From assembly GCA_019752575.1 (NCBI GenBank), contig JAIELW010000011.1, positions 186,001 to 250,000 of the forward strand: DNA of 64,000 nucleotides, written 5' to 3'. Positions within the stretch are counted from its first letter, which is position 1; each line of letters begins with the position of its first letter. The notes under the pieces were generated by a model. That model was not told where the DNA came from and did not search any database. It saw only the letters and a program-made list of their open reading frames with translations. The position numbers were made by a program, and so were the translations under genes. Below are positions 63,526 through 64,000 of the stretch, one piece after another. The stretch comes from Xanthobacteraceae bacterium (GTDB lineage Bacteria > Pseudomonadota > Alphaproteobacteria > Rhizobiales > Xanthobacteraceae).

Positions 63526-63602
63526 GGCGGGGTAGCTCAGCTGGTTAGAGCACGGGAATCATAATCCTGGGGTCGGGGGTTCGAGTCCCTCCCCCGCTAC
63601 CA
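63526..63602 (+). tRNA. tRNA-Met (CAT), elongator
   Basis: The cloverleaf folds: acceptor GGCGGGG / CCCCGCT, D arm GCTC...GAGC, anticodon stem CGGGA / TCCTG with loop ATCATAA (anticodon CAT), and T arm GGGGG TTCGAGT CCCTC. An encoded CCA ends it. The acceptor and D arm match elongator tRNA-Met rather than initiator or tRNA-Ile2. Confidence 0.93.
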
Positions 63603-63726
63603 ACCTTTCCTATGACCAATTTTATTTCGAAACTTGCCGGCGTCGTGCGCGGGTTTCTGGCGAAGCGCCGACGCTGTACAAAGTTGCCTTGCCGAGCGCT
63701 ACGCACCGCTGTCGTAAAGCCGCGAC

Positions 63727-64000
63727 TCACACCGGCAACAACTGATCGGTCTTCACTTCTTCCATGACCGCGTAAGTGCGGGTTTCCTTCACGCCTGGCA
63801 GCGCCAAGAGCACGTTGCCGAGAAACTTGCGATAGGCCGCGATGTCGGCAACGCGCGTCTTCACGAGATAGTCGAAGCCGCCGGCCACCATGTGGCACTC
63901 GAGCACCTCGGGCGCGCGGCGCACCGCTTGCGCAAACTTGTCGAAAATGTCCGGCGTCGTCTTGTCGAGCGAGACCTCGACGAAGACGAGAAGCGGCAAG
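63727..64000 (-). CDS. Lrp/AsnC-family regulator, C-terminal part, cut by window edge
   Basis: Only the effector (RAM) domain is visible, about 91 residues: PLLVFVEVSLDKT, then FAQAVRRAPEVLECHMVAGG, FDYLVKTRVADIAAYRKFLG and LPGVKETRTYAVMEEVK. The pattern fits Lrp-type regulators of amino-acid metabolism. The helix-turn-helix and start lie beyond 64000. The 124 bp between tRNA-Met and its stop hold no feature I can support. Confidence 0.88.
   Translation of the reverse strand, partial: LPLLVFVEVSLDKTTPDIFDKFAQAVRRAPEVLECHMVAGGFDYLVKTRVADIAAYRKFLGNVLLALPGVKETRTYAVMEEVKTDQLLPV

Noticed and set aside
63526-63602. tRNA-Ile2 with a CAT anticodon modified to lysidine
   Set aside because: The GGCGGGG acceptor and D-arm sequence fit elongator tRNA-Met; tRNA-Ile2 acceptors normally differ.

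Overview
The window reads as chromosome of a GC-rich alphaproteobacterium of the order Hyphomicrobiales (Rhizobiales). The pointers are the gene orders lgt-midA-pgeF, prs-rplY-pth-ychF, pgsA-moaD-moaE and DUF1285-NUDIX-DUF6111-CCA enzyme, a SciP-type DUF1153 regulator, Omp25/31-like barrels and a petABC operon. Cytochrome b and c1 are separate genes here, whereas Bradyrhizobium makes them as one fused fbcH product, so the source is probably a relative outside that clade (inference). No phage, plasmid, CRISPR or classical insertion sequence was seen.

Layout. 1-6 kb: a truncated GST, a PQQ-type sugar dehydrogenase, small membrane proteins (one frameshifted) and uvrB. 6-12 kb: a low-GC secreted protein, repeats, then many small secreted or membrane proteins, a peptidoglycan-binding protein and an RNase T2 coupled to a secreted partner. 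13-16 kb: rlmJ, a cold-shock protein, a GST and two outer-membrane barrels. 16-21 kb: uvrC, pgsA, moaD, moaE, ilvE. 21-30 kb: a MarR/response-regulator/kinase set, csaA, a TetR regulator, proC, ubiK, lgt, midA, pgeF. 31-37 kb: prs, rplY, pth, ychF, two MaoC-like hydratases, apt. 38-46 kb: petABC, trmL, hemF and the CCA-enzyme cluster. 46-53 kb: a MoxR-DUF58-DUF4159 cluster. 53-64 kb: assorted enzymes, hyi, an EamA transporter, sciP, flgD, fliK, mnmA, a PmtA-like methyltransferase, tRNA-Met and the end of an Lrp-type regulator.

The most unusual content is intergenic: several families of dispersed palindromes. The most striking is a 165-171 bp two-hairpin element present four times (19234, 30682, 46020, 56867). 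All eight hairpins share one geometry: an outer stem of 9-11 bp, a 3-nt bulge, an inner stem of 16-17 bp and a loop of 21-23 nt. In every copy the two bulged arms face a 12-13 nt AT-rich linker. Stem sequences differ between hairpins but stay complementary, so structure rather than sequence is conserved. A second system is a unit of about 365 bp: a 94-residue GIY-YIG nuclease gene between 28-nt inverted repeats, present twice with matched spacing (19663-20026, 36465-36830), plus a small gene-less form (55116-55222). Several repeats supply stop codons, protein tails or a ribosome binding site to neighbouring genes.
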